DNA from: CAZWVA01 sp964636885
Lineage (GTDB): Bacteria > Desulfobacterota_D > UBA1144 > Nemesobacterales > CSP1-2
Reading direction: 5' to 3'
Assembly (NCBI GenBank): GCA_964636885.1
Contig: CAZWVA010000026.1
Location: forward strand, 1-33,760
Length of the DNA stretch: 33,760 nt
Positions 23,201-31,660 of the stretch are shown piece by piece (positions within the stretch are counted from its first letter, which is position 1; each line of letters starts with the position of its first letter). The notes beneath the pieces were generated by a model. The model was given only the letters and a program-made list of their open reading frames with translations. It had not been told where the DNA came from and ran no database searches. A program made the position numbers and the translations under genes.

Positions 23201-24760
23201 TTAGTCCGGTTGTATTATAGACAGCGCGTTACCGCACATCTCAGTTGGTTTGGGGAGGTCGAGAAGCGCGTAGAGTGTAGGTGCTAGGTCGAGAATATGG
23301 GCGTTCCTTATCTGTGAGCCCGGTTTGATACGATTGCCGACGACTATTAAAAACCCCTTGGGATTGTGGTTGCCGCTTCGCCCATCGGGATTTCGCCCAG
23401 GCATGGGCCAGGGAATAGACCCGTATCGAGGTGATACGATTGCCCTGTGGTTTGCGGCCGGACTGGTTGCCCAGCGTACAATCAGGTCAGGCAGGTTGTT
23501 TAACCGCACGCCTTGCATAAAGAGTCGATCGCTCCTTATCACGTCCTCAACGACCGGCTCGCCGGTATCGGCATCAACGAATGTATAGAGTCCCTCTATA
23601 ATCCCAGCACACAAACCGTCGTATTCCTCACCGGGTTCCACGATCCCATTAACCTCACGCCCGCGTAAATTGATACGAATATACCCCTGAAGGTCGGCGA
23701 TTAGTGTAGCAGCCGGTGTTACGTTCCAGTCAATACCGCCCATACGCCAGAAGGCGGTTAGACGGTCTTGCAACCGGGATGGTAGCCGTCGCCTAACCCT
23801 GTGCCTCAACCCAAGTGGAACGAGTTTTCGCAACCTCTGCAGGTATCCGTCCCGCTCTGGTTCCTTACGAGAATCGGCTTCCTTGGATAGGATTCGCTCT
23901 AGCATCCTGGGAAGTAAGAGGTCAGCGCGGCTCGTATTTGGTCCCATCCCGTGCAACGAGAAGACGAGGATGGTCACACCTCCACCCGCTACTTCAACCA
24001 GTCGCCCAACGGCTTCATCGCATGCGATATAAACATCCCGTAAAGCACGGGAGAATTCTTCTTCCTCTTCCGATCGAACATCCCCCAGGACGTTTGTGGT
24101 ATCCCACAACTTATGACCCCCACGGTGAGTGGCCCCAAAACCACACACAAACAGGTCCCACGTTTCGCGACTCATCAATGCCTGGGCGACATCGGCGGCA
24201 CACCGGGTCGCTTGGATCAATTCATCTCGAAGTCGGAGTAGGGATTCGAGACTCTGGAGTCCACCGAATTCCTCGCTCATGGGTGGTCGGCCGAATCTTC
24301 GTCGTATCCAGCCCATCATCGATTGTGGGTATGAGGCCGGCGGCGCCAATTGGTCATGTGTTGCCCAACCCGAAACCTCGATACCATTAAAAGGCTCCGG
24401 TGAAAACGTCATGGGGATATCAAAGGCGACGGCCCTTCTAGTGCCTTCACCCAAAAGGCGCCAGAAGGGGCGTAGCGGTAGCCAATCGGGGCTTGGCCTG
24501 ACATGGACCATTTTATCGGCCCGCCATTGCAGATAATGGTATAATCCGTGGTCAGCGGGCGATGTTCCGGTGTAAAAGGTAGGCCAGGGAGAACCGGAAA
24601 GCCAATCGGCCGTTGAAGCCAATCGCCCATAACCCCCTCGGTCACGCAGGCGCTTTAGGTTTGGTAATGAGCCATCGCTCATCCACCGCTCTATCAGGCT
24701 CGGTTCAGCAGCATCCAAACCGATCATAAGTACCGGTGTAGGGTGGTTTTTCTTCATCAT
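23201..24760 (-). CDS. Alkaline-phosphatase-superfamily phosphodiesterase/phosphatase
   Basis: About 519 residues from the preferred start. The N-terminal metal-binding Asp is in VLMIGLDAAEPSLIERW, and the nucleophile Thr region is SPWPTFYTGTSPADHGLYHY, as in the type I phosphodiesterase/nucleotide pyrophosphatase family. The usual SDHG metal motif reads SLHGMGPN, a variant seen in some members. Near the C-terminus GNHNPKGFLIVVG and DLAPTLYALLDL complete the fold. I start at the ATG at 24760 (MMKKNHPTPVL): a GGAGG lies upstream and it falls just before the end of the preceding gene. A longer frame from 24820 would overlap that gene by 59 bases. There is no signal peptide. It is the last gene of the four-gene cassette and probably acts on a sugar- or lipid-linked phosphate; substrate unknown. 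Confidence 0.82.
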   Translation of the reverse strand: MMKKNHPTPVLMIGLDAAEPSLIERWMSDGSLPNLKRLRDRGGYGRLASTADWLSGSPWPTFYTGTSPADHGLYHYLQWRADKMVHVRPSPDWLPLRPFWRLLGEGTRRAVAFDIPMTFSPEPFNGIEVSGWATHDQLAPPASYPQSMMGWIRRRFGRPPMSEEFGGLQSLESLLRLRDELIQATRCAADVAQALMSRETWDLFVCGFGATHRGGHKLWDTTNVLGDVRSEEEEEFSRALRDVYIACDEAVGRLVEVAGGGVTILVFSLHGMGPNTSRADLLLPRMLERILSKEADSRKEPERDGYLQRLRKLVPLGLRHRVRRRLPSRLQDRLTAFWRMGGIDWNVTPAATLIADLQGYIRINLRGREVNGIVEPGEEYDGLCAGIIEGLYTFVDADTGEPVVEDVIRSDRLFMQGVRLNNLPDLIVRWATSPAANHRAIVSPRYGSIPWPMPGRNPDGRSGNHNPKGFLIVVGNRIKPGSQIRNAHILDLAPTLYALLDLPKPTEMCGNALSIIQPD

Positions 24761-24761
24761 C

Positions 24762-25748
24762 TCATATAGGAACCTCCATTCCACAATCGGCCGCCGATCG
24801 CCGTGCGGCTTCCACTGCACGGATCACCGCAAGGCCATCGGCAATGCCAGGGTGTGGTGCCGTGCCCGTACTGATATAGTTAAAAAAACTGACCAACTGC
24901 CGCTCGAACGAACTACGCAGCGACGATGGCCGAGCGTCTAGGCGACGCCTGAATGTATCTGAAAGATCGAGCATAGAGCGGATTAGCCCGGCGGCGGGTC
25001 GTATTCGCTCAGAACCCAGGCGAACCCTATACCGTTGGCTTCCACATCGGATAGTTATGGATTCTTGCGTAACATTACTATGGGCGGATATGCATTCGGC
25101 AGTTATACCACCCTCAAGCCTAACCTGCATTCGTATCGTGCACGTGTCAATCCAGCGGGCACAGATGGCCACGATTTCCCGGTCAAAGATATACCGTAGG
25201 AGATCAAGCTGATGAGACCCCAGATCATCCAAGGGGTCACTCACCTCACCTATTGCAGACCAGACTTTTATATCGCTCGTCATGATTAATTGAGCCGATA
25301 ATGCATCCAAATGGTATCGATCTTGTATTATTTGGCGCAACTTACTGACTGGGTTCCAGTACCTTCGGTTAAACCCCACCATCAACAGTCCACCTGTGGA
25401 ATTCAAAATGGCCCTCAGCTCTTCAACCTCTCCTACGAAAGTCGCCAGCGGCTTTTCCACCAAGACGTGGATACCGGCACGAAGGGCCAGCATGGATATG
25501 GAAAGGTGTGTGGCTGGTGGTGAGGTGATGATTGCCGCTACGATCTTTGCCTCTTGTAATAGATCTTCGGCCGAGCTAAAAGTCACACAGCCAGGAATGC
25601 GACTCGAGAAGAGCTCCCTGCGTTCGCGTATCGGATCGGCTACGGCAACGAGTCTGGCCTCCTCTTTTAAACAGGAGAGAGCCGGTAGGTAAAACCTCTC
25701 GGCGACGCGACCGCAGCCGATCAAACCGATATTCAAAGGTGTTTTCAT
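24762..25748 (-). CDS. Gfo/Idh/MocA-family NAD(P)-dependent oxidoreductase
   Basis: A 328-residue two-domain dehydrogenase. The Rossmann dinucleotide loop is IGLIGCGRVAERFYLPAL (residues 7-24). The catalytic EKP motif is VEKPLAT with K99. The second conserved site, DDLGSHQLDLLRYIFDRE, supplies the active-site Asp and His. Such enzymes oxidise or reduce hydroxyls of sugars, inositols or nucleotide sugars; here the neighbours (glycosyltransferase, phosphatase, sulfotransferase relic) point to a glycan building block. The start overlaps the upstream glycosyltransferase stop by four bases (ATGA), and the phosphatase gene follows immediately, showing an operon. Arginine codons include many CGC, CGT and CGG, unlike the AGG/AGA habit of uvrA and tyrS, which suggests acquisition from another genome. 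Confidence 0.88.
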   Translation of the reverse strand: MKTPLNIGLIGCGRVAERFYLPALSCLKEEARLVAVADPIRERRELFSSRIPGCVTFSSAEDLLQEAKIVAAIITSPPATHLSISMLALRAGIHVLVEKPLATFVGEVEELRAILNSTGGLLMVGFNRRYWNPVSKLRQIIQDRYHLDALSAQLIMTSDIKVWSAIGEVSDPLDDLGSHQLDLLRYIFDREIVAICARWIDTCTIRMQVRLEGGITAECISAHSNVTQESITIRCGSQRYRVRLGSERIRPAAGLIRSMLDLSDTFRRRLDARPSSLRSSFERQLVSFFNYISTGTAPHPGIADGLAVIRAVEAARRSAADCGMEVPI

Positions 25749-26668
25749 CTTGCCTTCCCTCTAACCGACATGTGGCATCCATCGTGAAATCCTTTCGCCC
25801 AGGCCGCCAATCCCAGGAGTAAGATCGGTAGAAGCACGATGATGCGCAATAAACCAAAGGGGTTCCAACGAACCGTACGGGACACGATATAGCCGAGCCG
25901 TTTACACGCAATGGGCACCGCCAACACCCTATAACTGCCAAGGCGCTGGTGGATCGGCTGCAGCAGCAACCCCAAGTAGCCGCGATAGAACCCAAAGACC
26001 TCTTGATGTCGCCAAAATGTCCAAAGATCGGTGCGACCGGTGTGTCGAACCCGCATATCCCGCATAAAACGGATGCCGCCTGGCCATCGCTTGGCGGCAG
26101 CGCTTATGAATAGTATATCCTCACCGGCTGGTAAATCGGTGGGGAATCCGCCGAGTTCGTAAAATGCGACTCGGCTTATCGCAAGATTACACCCAGGGAA
26201 ATAAGACGCAGTCCCATCCGGTCTGTGGGGAGAGAGATCGGAGAACTGGAGTATATTATCGGCAACCGCAATCGGATGGAAGGGGCGTGCATCCAATACC
26301 GGCCCTCCGACCACCGTAGCGTCCGTATTTAAAGCCGCGATAGCGGCCTCGAGCCATTCCGGCTCCGGAATACAATCCGCATCTGTAAACGCAATGTAGT
26401 CGCCTCGGGCATGCCTAACACCCAGATTTCGTGCGGCACCTGGGAGTAAACCCGACTGGCTGCGCACCAGATGGACGGTGGGAAAGGCGGCGACCACGGC
26501 CACAACCGCCGGGTCCGCTGCGCTGTCTACAACGATGACCTCATAAGGCGAAGTCGTGGTTTGCCTCTGGAGTCCCAGGAGGCAGTTTTTTAATTCATTG
26601 GCATGGCCGCAGCAGGGTACAACAACGGAGATTAAAGGTGAATCTGTAGGGTACCTCATATCGTTCAA
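25745..26668 (-). CDS. Family 2 glycosyltransferase, membrane-associated
   Basis: A 307-residue GT-A-fold enzyme. The N-terminal nucleotide-binding strand is PLISVVVPCCGHANELKNCL, followed by YEVIVVDSAADPA. The metal-binding DxD is DAD in YIAFTDADCIPEPEWLEAAI (residues 96-98), and the acceptor region includes PGCNLAISRVAFYELGGFPT and AGEDILF. A hydrophobic C-terminal segment around residues 272-293 (LRIIVLLPILLLGLAAWA) would anchor it to the inner membrane. It transfers a sugar from a nucleotide donor onto an undecaprenyl- or surface-linked acceptor; which sugar is unknown. It overlaps the Gfo/Idh/MocA gene by four bases and lies 40 bases after the sulfotransferase relic. CGA and CGC arginine codons are more common than in the housekeeping genes. 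Confidence 0.88.
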   Translation of the reverse strand: MNDMRYPTDSPLISVVVPCCGHANELKNCLLGLQRQTTTSPYEVIVVDSAADPAVVAVVAAFPTVHLVRSQSGLLPGAARNLGVRHARGDYIAFTDADCIPEPEWLEAAIAALNTDATVVGGPVLDARPFHPIAVADNILQFSDLSPHRPDGTASYFPGCNLAISRVAFYELGGFPTDLPAGEDILFISAAAKRWPGGIRFMRDMRVRHTGRTDLWTFWRHQEVFGFYRGYLGLLLQPIHQRLGSYRVLAVPIACKRLGYIVSRTVRWNPFGLLRIIVLLPILLLGLAAWAKGFHDGCHMSVRGKAR

Positions 26669-26708
26669 TCCGAGCCGATAATTCTACGGCTCCTTGAATT
26701 ACACCCCT

Positions 26709-27103
26709 CTACTCCAACCATTTTGACAGATCACGCTGAATGAGTTTCTGAAGCTCTAAAACATCCTCTCGGTAGATCGCGATTAACCTCCCTCTTATCT
26801 CCGGTGAAAGCGGTGGTTTGATAAGCCGTTGACTCCGCCAATCCTCCCAAAGGCCGAGGGCGGTTCTATATAGCCGGGCCGGCAAGATCCGTCTAAAAGG
26901 TACGCTTCTATGCTTGTGATCGGGAAGAGCCTTCGATCCAACTCATTTAGCTGAAGTGGGTCTAGATCCCCGCCCTCATAGGCGAAAAAGTTCGTCTTCT
27001 TTATTGGACTCATATAGATTTGAGGACGCTGCTTTAGGTAGTAATAAAGGGAGGTCGTCCCACCTCTCCCCACACCTATAATGAGAAAATTGGGCATCGT
27101 CAT
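26709..27103 (-). pseudogene. Sulfotransferase gene with large internal deletion
   Basis: The N-terminal piece (from ATG 27103) starts MTMPNFLIIGVGRGGTTSLY, the 5'-phosphosulfate-binding loop of PAPS-dependent sulfotransferases, and continues YLKQRPQIYMSPIKKTNFFA. After about residue 75 this frame departs from the family and ends at 26795. In another frame the minus strand then reads RRILPARLYRTALGLWEDW and PPLSPEIRGRLIAIYREDVL followed by ELQKLIQRDLSKWLE and a TAG at 26709-26711, which is the family's C-terminus. About 150 residues in the middle, including the 3'-phosphate-binding region, are missing. So this is an internally deleted, frameshifted relic of a roughly 300-residue enzyme that would have sulfated a glycan or lipid made by the neighbouring genes. 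Misassembly is a less likely alternative. Confidence 0.7.
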
Positions 27104-27204
27104 TTGGCTATTTTTCTTTTTTCCGAAAGTAACCTAACATGAAAAGTTTAGCAGTATTTTTATAGGATGTTAAACATATGCCCAGACATGGGTTTACGGG
27201 TGGA

Positions 27205-27909
27205 CTATCTCTTAGAGGCGTCTATAAAGGCACCGAAGATCCTCCTTGAGATCTCGCCCTCTTCTCTCTCCGGGTGCCATTGAATGCCGAGGATAAAACT
27301 GGAACCGGTCCCTTCGATTGCCTCTATGACCCCATCGGGACACCTTGCGCATATCCTAAGCCCTCTTCCAAGTGCTTTTACCGATTGGTGATGGTAGCTC
27401 TTTATGGAAAAGCTCCTCTCCCCTGCAACCCTCTGGAGAAGAGTGCCCTCTTCCACCTGGATCTCATGCGCCGAACCCTTTTCGTGTATCATGGCATTGG
27501 ATATGAGAGAAGGGATATCCTGATAAAGCGAGCCTCCGAGAAAGACGTTTATAAGTTGCATGCCGCCACAGATGCCTAGAACCGATATATCCCTCTTTAG
27601 AGCCTCATCAAGAATGATCATCTCGGATCTCGTTCTCTCCGGTCTCATTGGCCTTAGCTTTGGGTGCGGTTCCTCGTTATAGAGCCTTGGGTCCACGTCC
27701 CTTCCTCCCGGAAGGAGAAGCCCATCAACCTTCGATACGGCATCCCTGAGAAGTCGGTCGCTTTTGGAAAGAGAAGGGAGTAAGATAGGGATACCCCCTG
27801 CCTCGGCAATTGCCCTGGCGTATGTCGTTTCCATAACGAAGATCTCTTCCCTTCCATCGTTCGTTTTTATATCCGTCGTTATTCCTATTAGGGGTTTGGT
27901 TTTACCCAT
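27205..27909 (-). CDS. Class I glutamine amidotransferase-like hydrolase (peptidase C26, PuuD-like)
   Basis: A 234-residue protein with the cysteine-hydrolase fold of gamma-glutamyl-gamma-aminobutyrate hydrolases. The nucleophile Cys is C114 in VLGICGGMQLINVFLGGSLY, and the His-Glu pair is in GIQWHPEREE near residue 213. The early PLIGITTD and LLPGGRDVDPRLY stretches are typical of the PuuD/YvdE group. These enzymes cleave gamma-glutamyl amide bonds, for example in putrescine breakdown, but no other polyamine genes are nearby, so the substrate is open. No synthetase domain is attached. It is monocistronic, 101 bases from the sulfotransferase relic. A T-rich stretch upstream of the ATG (AATTTAGG) gives no clear ribosome binding site. 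Confidence 0.88.
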   Translation of the reverse strand: MGKTKPLIGITTDIKTNDGREEIFVMETTYARAIAEAGGIPILLPSLSKSDRLLRDAVSKVDGLLLPGGRDVDPRLYNEEPHPKLRPMRPERTRSEMIILDEALKRDISVLGICGGMQLINVFLGGSLYQDIPSLISNAMIHEKGSAHEIQVEEGTLLQRVAGERSFSIKSYHHQSVKALGRGLRICARCPDGVIEAIEGTGSSFILGIQWHPEREEGEISRRIFGAFIDASKR

Positions 27910-28020
27910 ACGGAAATTTTAGCCTAAATTAAAAAAAAGGCCATTATTAAGAGATACTGATTTTATTCCATGGTTTAGACCGGGTTTGATTTTTTCTCCG
28001 ATTTGGTTTATTAGTTTCTT

Positions 28021-28779
28021 ATGGCCAGAGGATCGCTTATCGTTTATGAGCCGCTCGATGTTTTTGGTGAAAAAAGAGGTTACTGGAATAACTACGCCTC
28101 CTTTTACGAGGAGTACTGGGGTGGACCGACATCACCCTATGGGGTCTGGTTTGGACAGGAATACGAGAACTTTAGGAATGCCATATCAACCTACATGGAG
28201 ATAGACGAGGAGGACATTGAGGATTGCTTCTTTATGAAGGATAAGGAGAGCGGGTACTATATCGCCCCCTTTGTTTCAGTGGAGAAGCCCTACATACTGC
28301 ATTCTGAAAACCATATACCGCTTCACTGGTTTATACCGTTTAAGGACGAGGAAAGGGAATACTTTTATACCCCTTGGGGGTTCGGCGGGATCAATTACGA
28401 TACCAGGATCGGCCCCGGTCTTGAAAGACTGAAAGAGGCGGAGGGCATTCTAAAGGACTCTCTACAAAAATACGGTCATAAGTCGGCTTTTTCGAAGAGA
28501 CTGGGTGAGATCCAGTCCGGGATCCAGGATCTCAAAATCTGGCTTGGAGGATTTGATCCATCGGGGTATTTGGTTCTTAACTATGGAGAGATATGCTCCT
28601 TTATCCATCCATATACATTGAAAAACGAGAGATCCGTAAACGAGGTTTGGCAGATGCTTTCCCTCATAAATGAGGAGCGCATCGAAGAGGCCGGGTCCGT
28701 TCTGGGAGTGATAAGCGAGAAGTGGGAAAACATAAGAAAAAAGGCCTCGGGCGAGGTTGAGAGATTCCCCATACAGTAA
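28021..28779 (+). CDS. Conserved-looking protein of unknown function
   Basis: I do not recognise this 252-residue protein. It has no signal peptide or membrane helix. It is rich in Tyr, Trp, Phe, Glu and Gly, with aromatic clusters such as GYWNNYASFYEEYWGG and HWFIPFKDEEREYFYTPWG, then a helical, charged second half (GLERLKEAEGILKDSLQKYG; VNEVWQMLSLINEERIEEAG). The frame uses host-like codons (AGG/AGA arginine, GAG glutamate), so it is probably a real, resident gene. It begins with ATG at 28021 on the opposite strand to the amidotransferase, 111 bases away, and ends 255 bases before the sigma factor gene. A weak hairpin CGTTAG/CTAACG at 28902-28919 followed by TTTT lies between and might terminate it. 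No function can be inferred. Confidence 0.75.
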   Translation: MARGSLIVYEPLDVFGEKRGYWNNYASFYEEYWGGPTSPYGVWFGQEYENFRNAISTYMEIDEEDIEDCFFMKDKESGYYIAPFVSVEKPYILHSENHIPLHWFIPFKDEEREYFYTPWGFGGINYDTRIGPGLERLKEAEGILKDSLQKYGHKSAFSKRLGEIQSGIQDLKIWLGGFDPSGYLVLNYGEICSFIHPYTLKNERSVNEVWQMLSLINEERIEEAGSVLGVISEKWENIRKKASGEVERFPIQ

Positions 28780-28901
28780 TCCCGGTGAAACCCTTTAGCG
28801 AATATAGGGATTAAAGCCGTTTTACGTGAGTGAATAGAGGTTTCGAGGGTAATCCATCCGATCTTCTCGTCTAAATAGTAGGGTTGTTTTAGAGTATACG
28901 G

Positions 28902-28925
28902 CGTTAGACAGACCTAACGGCTTTT
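28902..28925 (+). terminator. Possible weak intrinsic terminator
   Basis: CGTTAG (28902-28907) can pair with CTAACG (28914-28919) across a six-base loop, followed by GC and TTTT. The stem is short and the T-run brief, and it lies about 120 bases after the unknown gene, so the call is tentative. Confidence 0.25.
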
Positions 28926-29020
28926 CAAATCTGAAACCGGTACGTTTTTTAGGGGTTTAATTAATATGGGACTAATACCCTCTTATGAATCTATTTTTAA
29001 TGGAATTACATCATAAGTTT

Positions 29021-29026
29021 AAGGAG
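29021..29026 (+). promoter_or_regulatory. Ribosome binding site deciding the sigma-factor start
   Basis: AAGGAG stands eight bases before the ATG at 29035, supporting this start over later internal ATG codons. Confidence 0.75.
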
Positions 29027-29034
29027 AGAGAGTC

Positions 29035-30219
29035 ATGATTAAATACGAGGAGTTTGAAGGGACATTTGACGAGGGTGGAACATACCCCGTTAGAGGGATT
29101 TTTGAATCGGTTGACCCTGAGGACTATTTTGAAGAGGGTTTTGATCCCGGTACGGGGACGTCCAGCGAGATCAAGGTAAAGGTACCAGAGACGGATACGG
29201 AGGAGATACCGAACCAGGATCTCAGGCTCATAAACGCGTATTTCAGGGAGGTTAGCACTGAGCCCCTTCTTACGCCTAAGGAGGAGGTCGAGATTGCGGC
29301 AAAGATAAGGAGGTGTGAAGTAAGGGCAAAGGAGATGCAAAGGGTTATAGAGAGGACACTCAGCAAGAGACTGGGACGGATTAACAGGAAGGCCCTGCTG
29401 GAATCAATCGATGCGGATAGGACAAACGTGAATAAGAGGCGCATTCACAGGCTTCTAAACCTCTTTGAGGCCTATTCGGGAAAGGCGGCTCAGTTCAGAA
29501 ACAGGTTCATTAAGGCAAACCTAAGGCTCGTTGCGAGTATAGCTAAAAAATACGTCGGTCGTGGAGTTCCATTCCTCGATCTGATTCAGGAGGGCAATCT
29601 GGGGCTTATAAAGGCGGTAGAGAGATTCGACTATACAAAGGGCTACAGGTTTTCTACCTACGCCTGCTGGTGGATAAACCAGGCAATGGCAAGGGCCATT
29701 CATAACCAGACGAGAACCATAAGGGTCCCTTCTTACCTCCTTGAGAAAACGGGTAAAGTCCAGTACATTCGTCATCTACTCGAGGAGGAAACGGGAAGGT
29801 CTCCAGACGTCGAAGAGATCGCAGAGAGGGTAAACATGTCCGTAGAGGGTGTAAGACGGGTGCTTGAGAAGGGGGAAAAGGTGGTCAGTCTCGACTCGAA
29901 TGTCTGGGATGAAGAAAAGATGACGTATATGGATTTCATCCCCGATACCAATTTCCTTTCCCCGGATTCGCTTATAGCGGCGGCTTCCATACCGAGGAGT
30001 GTAAATGACGCGCTTTTGATACTCACCCCTAGGGAGAGGGAGGTTGTTAAGATGAGGTTCGGTATAGGATACGAAAACCCCTCCACACTTGACGATGTCG
30101 GGAAGCGATTCGGGCTTACCAGGGAAAGGATAAGGCAGATAGAGAGAAAAGCACTCGAAAGGCTAAGGAGATCGAAGTCGGCTCCTGTTCTTAAGAGCCT
30201 GATGGAGGCGCATAGATAG
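29035..30219 (+). CDS. RNA polymerase sigma-70 family factor (RpoD/RpoS-like, group 1 or 2)
   Basis: A 394-residue sigma factor. An acidic N-terminus (about 60 residues, EGTFDEGGTYP and similar) is followed by region 1.2 (DLRLINAYFREVSTEPLLTP), a spacer of about 60 residues, region 2 (FLDLIQEGNLGLIKAVERFD and GYRFSTYACWWINQAMARAI, about residues 180-222), region 3, and region 4 with the -35-binding helix-turn-helix (LTPREREVVKMRFG; LTRERIRQIERKALERLRR, about residues 331-378). Conserved aromatic and basic residues for -10 recognition (YACWWINQA, RTIRVP) are intact. It lacks the large non-conserved region of primary RpoD, so it is probably an RpoS-like or compact primary factor; the window cannot decide. 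It precedes nth by 167 bases on the same strand. Confidence 0.92.
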   Translation: MIKYEEFEGTFDEGGTYPVRGIFESVDPEDYFEEGFDPGTGTSSEIKVKVPETDTEEIPNQDLRLINAYFREVSTEPLLTPKEEVEIAAKIRRCEVRAKEMQRVIERTLSKRLGRINRKALLESIDADRTNVNKRRIHRLLNLFEAYSGKAAQFRNRFIKANLRLVASIAKKYVGRGVPFLDLIQEGNLGLIKAVERFDYTKGYRFSTYACWWINQAMARAIHNQTRTIRVPSYLLEKTGKVQYIRHLLEEETGRSPDVEEIAERVNMSVEGVRRVLEKGEKVVSLDSNVWDEEKMTYMDFIPDTNFLSPDSLIAAASIPRSVNDALLILTPREREVVKMRFGIGYENPSTLDDVGKRFGLTRERIRQIERKALERLRRSKSAPVLKSLMEAHR

Positions 30220-30386
30220 AACCGGAAGCATAAACCCGCCCCTCCTAAATGCCGGTTTCCGGGGATTAACCGTCCGTATCTTCTAACGTTTGTACGGTAA
30301 GCGCCCTTTCATCGGAAACGGTATGGATCTCCCTCACCCATCGGTCGCTTTAATGGTATCATTTTACACGATCGAGGTTAGCGAGA

Positions 30387-31043
30387 TTGAAAGACGGAGA
30401 CATCCATATCGTTATAAGGATCCTGAGACGGGAGTCCCGTAAATGGGATGTTCCGGTCGTCACCCTTACCGCGGAGACATCCCGTGATCCTTTTAAGGTC
30501 TTAATATCGACTATACTCAGTCTCCGCACTCAGGATGCGACTACCGCAAGGGCATCGGAGAGGCTGTTTCGACTCGCCGATAATCCACGGGATATGTTAA
30601 ATCTCAGCCCTAAGGAGATAGAGAAGGCCATATATCCGGTTGGGTTTCATAAGACAAAGGCAAAAACCGTTCTTCACATCTGCCGTGAGCTCGTAGAAAA
30701 ACACGGCTCAAGGGTTCCGGACGATATAGACGAACTCTTAAAGCTGAAGGGGGTCGGAAGAAAGACCGCAAACCTCGTCGTTTCTCTGGGCTACGGAAAG
30801 CCGGGGATCTGTGTCGATACCCATGTTCACAGGATCTCAAATAGATGGGGTTACTTAAAGACAAAGACGCCCCTTGAGACCGAGATGGCGCTGAGAGAAA
30901 AGCTACCAAAGAGATACTGGATCGAGTACAACAGCCTCCTTGTGGCACTCGGACAGCGTATATGCAGACCCGTTTCTCCAAGGTGCAGTGAATGCCCAAT
31001 AGAGGGGTACTGCGATAGGGTCGGCGTGGAAAAGAGCCGATGA
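30387..31043 (+). CDS. nth: Endonuclease III (DNA glycosylase/AP lyase)
   Basis: A 218-residue HhH-GPD base-excision repair enzyme that removes oxidised pyrimidines and cleaves abasic sites. The helix-hairpin-helix LKLKGVGRKTANLVVSLGYG holds the catalytic Lys (K126), and VDTHVHRISNRWG holds the catalytic Asp (D144). The C-terminus carries the [4Fe-4S] ligands C193, C200, C203 and C209 with the canonical spacing C-x6-C-x2-C-x5-C. An N-terminal LSLRTQDATT matches the family (LSxQTxD) with Arg for Gln. The best start is TTG at 30387, preceded by a GAGG; no ATG precedes the conserved part. Thymine-mismatch relatives exist, but the pattern fits Nth. It lies just upstream of nuoJ on the same strand. 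Confidence 0.93.
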   Translation: MKDGDIHIVIRILRRESRKWDVPVVTLTAETSRDPFKVLISTILSLRTQDATTARASERLFRLADNPRDMLNLSPKEIEKAIYPVGFHKTKAKTVLHICRELVEKHGSRVPDDIDELLKLKGVGRKTANLVVSLGYGKPGICVDTHVHRISNRWGYLKTKTPLETEMALREKLPKRYWIEYNSLLVALGQRICRPVSPRCSECPIEGYCDRVGVEKSR

Positions 31044-31116
31044 ACGTCCAAGAACCCAATCGTATGACCGGTAGGGTTTGACACCCCTCTCTTTCCAAAT
31101 ATACTCTAATGGGTCT

Positions 31117-31659
31117 ATGCACCTTACCCAGATGCAGACGGAGGTTGAGACTTTGGAATCTGTGCTCTTCTACGTATTCGCCGCGGCTTCACTCGTCGGT
31201 GCCCTTCTCGTGGTTCTCCATAGGAATCCCGTGGCAAGCGTTATTTCCCTCGTACTCACGCTTTTTTCAACCGCGGTTCTCTTCGTCTTTCTTCTCGCTC
31301 ACTTTGTCGCCGCCATTCAGGTCCTCGTATATGCCGGTGCGATAATGGTTCTTTTTCTGTTTGCCGTGATGTTTCTCAATCTGAGGGAGGAGGCCCTTAG
31401 GTTTGATGCCCAGAATGTACCCATCAAGCTTGGTATTTTGGTGATCATACTCGCCGCTTTCGGTTATCTTGCAAGCATGGGTTTTAAGAAGGGGCTCTCC
31501 CTAATCCATGCCGCCTCACTGGGCGAGGACTTCGGCTCCGTAGAAGGAGTAGGGAGGGTCCTTTTTAAAGACTACCTCCTTCCCTTCGAACTCACATCCG
31601 TGCTCATAGTTGTGGCCATCCTAGGTGTGGTTGCGATAGCTAAAAGGGGGACAGAGTGA
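31117..31659 (+). CDS. nuoJ: NADH-quinone oxidoreductase subunit J
   Basis: About 180 residues from the ATG at 31117, with five hydrophobic helices as in NuoJ (NADH dehydrogenase chain 6): ESVLFYVFAAASLVGALLVV, the loop RNPVASVISLVLTLFSTAVL, and the conserved QVLVYAGAIMVLFLFAVMFL, which is the NuoJ hallmark helix. It is a membrane-arm subunit of complex I taking part in proton pumping. An upstream in-frame TTG at 31078 would add 13 residues; I prefer the ATG because the extra stretch is not hydrophobic or conserved. No strong ribosome binding site is evident for either. It ends one base before the nuoK start. No nuoI or other peripheral-arm genes precede it; nth does. Confidence 0.9.
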   Translation: MHLTQMQTEVETLESVLFYVFAAASLVGALLVVLHRNPVASVISLVLTLFSTAVLFVFLLAHFVAAIQVLVYAGAIMVLFLFAVMFLNLREEALRFDAQNVPIKLGILVIILAAFGYLASMGFKKGLSLIHAASLGEDFGSVEGVGRVLFKDYLLPFELTSVLIVVAILGVVAIAKRGTE

Positions 31660-31660
31660 A

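Noticed and set aside
24761..24820. A longer start for the alkaline-phosphatase-superfamily gene at 24820.
   Set aside because: It would overlap the oxidoreductase gene by 59 bases, and the extra 20 residues show no similarity to the family; the ATG at 24760 has a better context.
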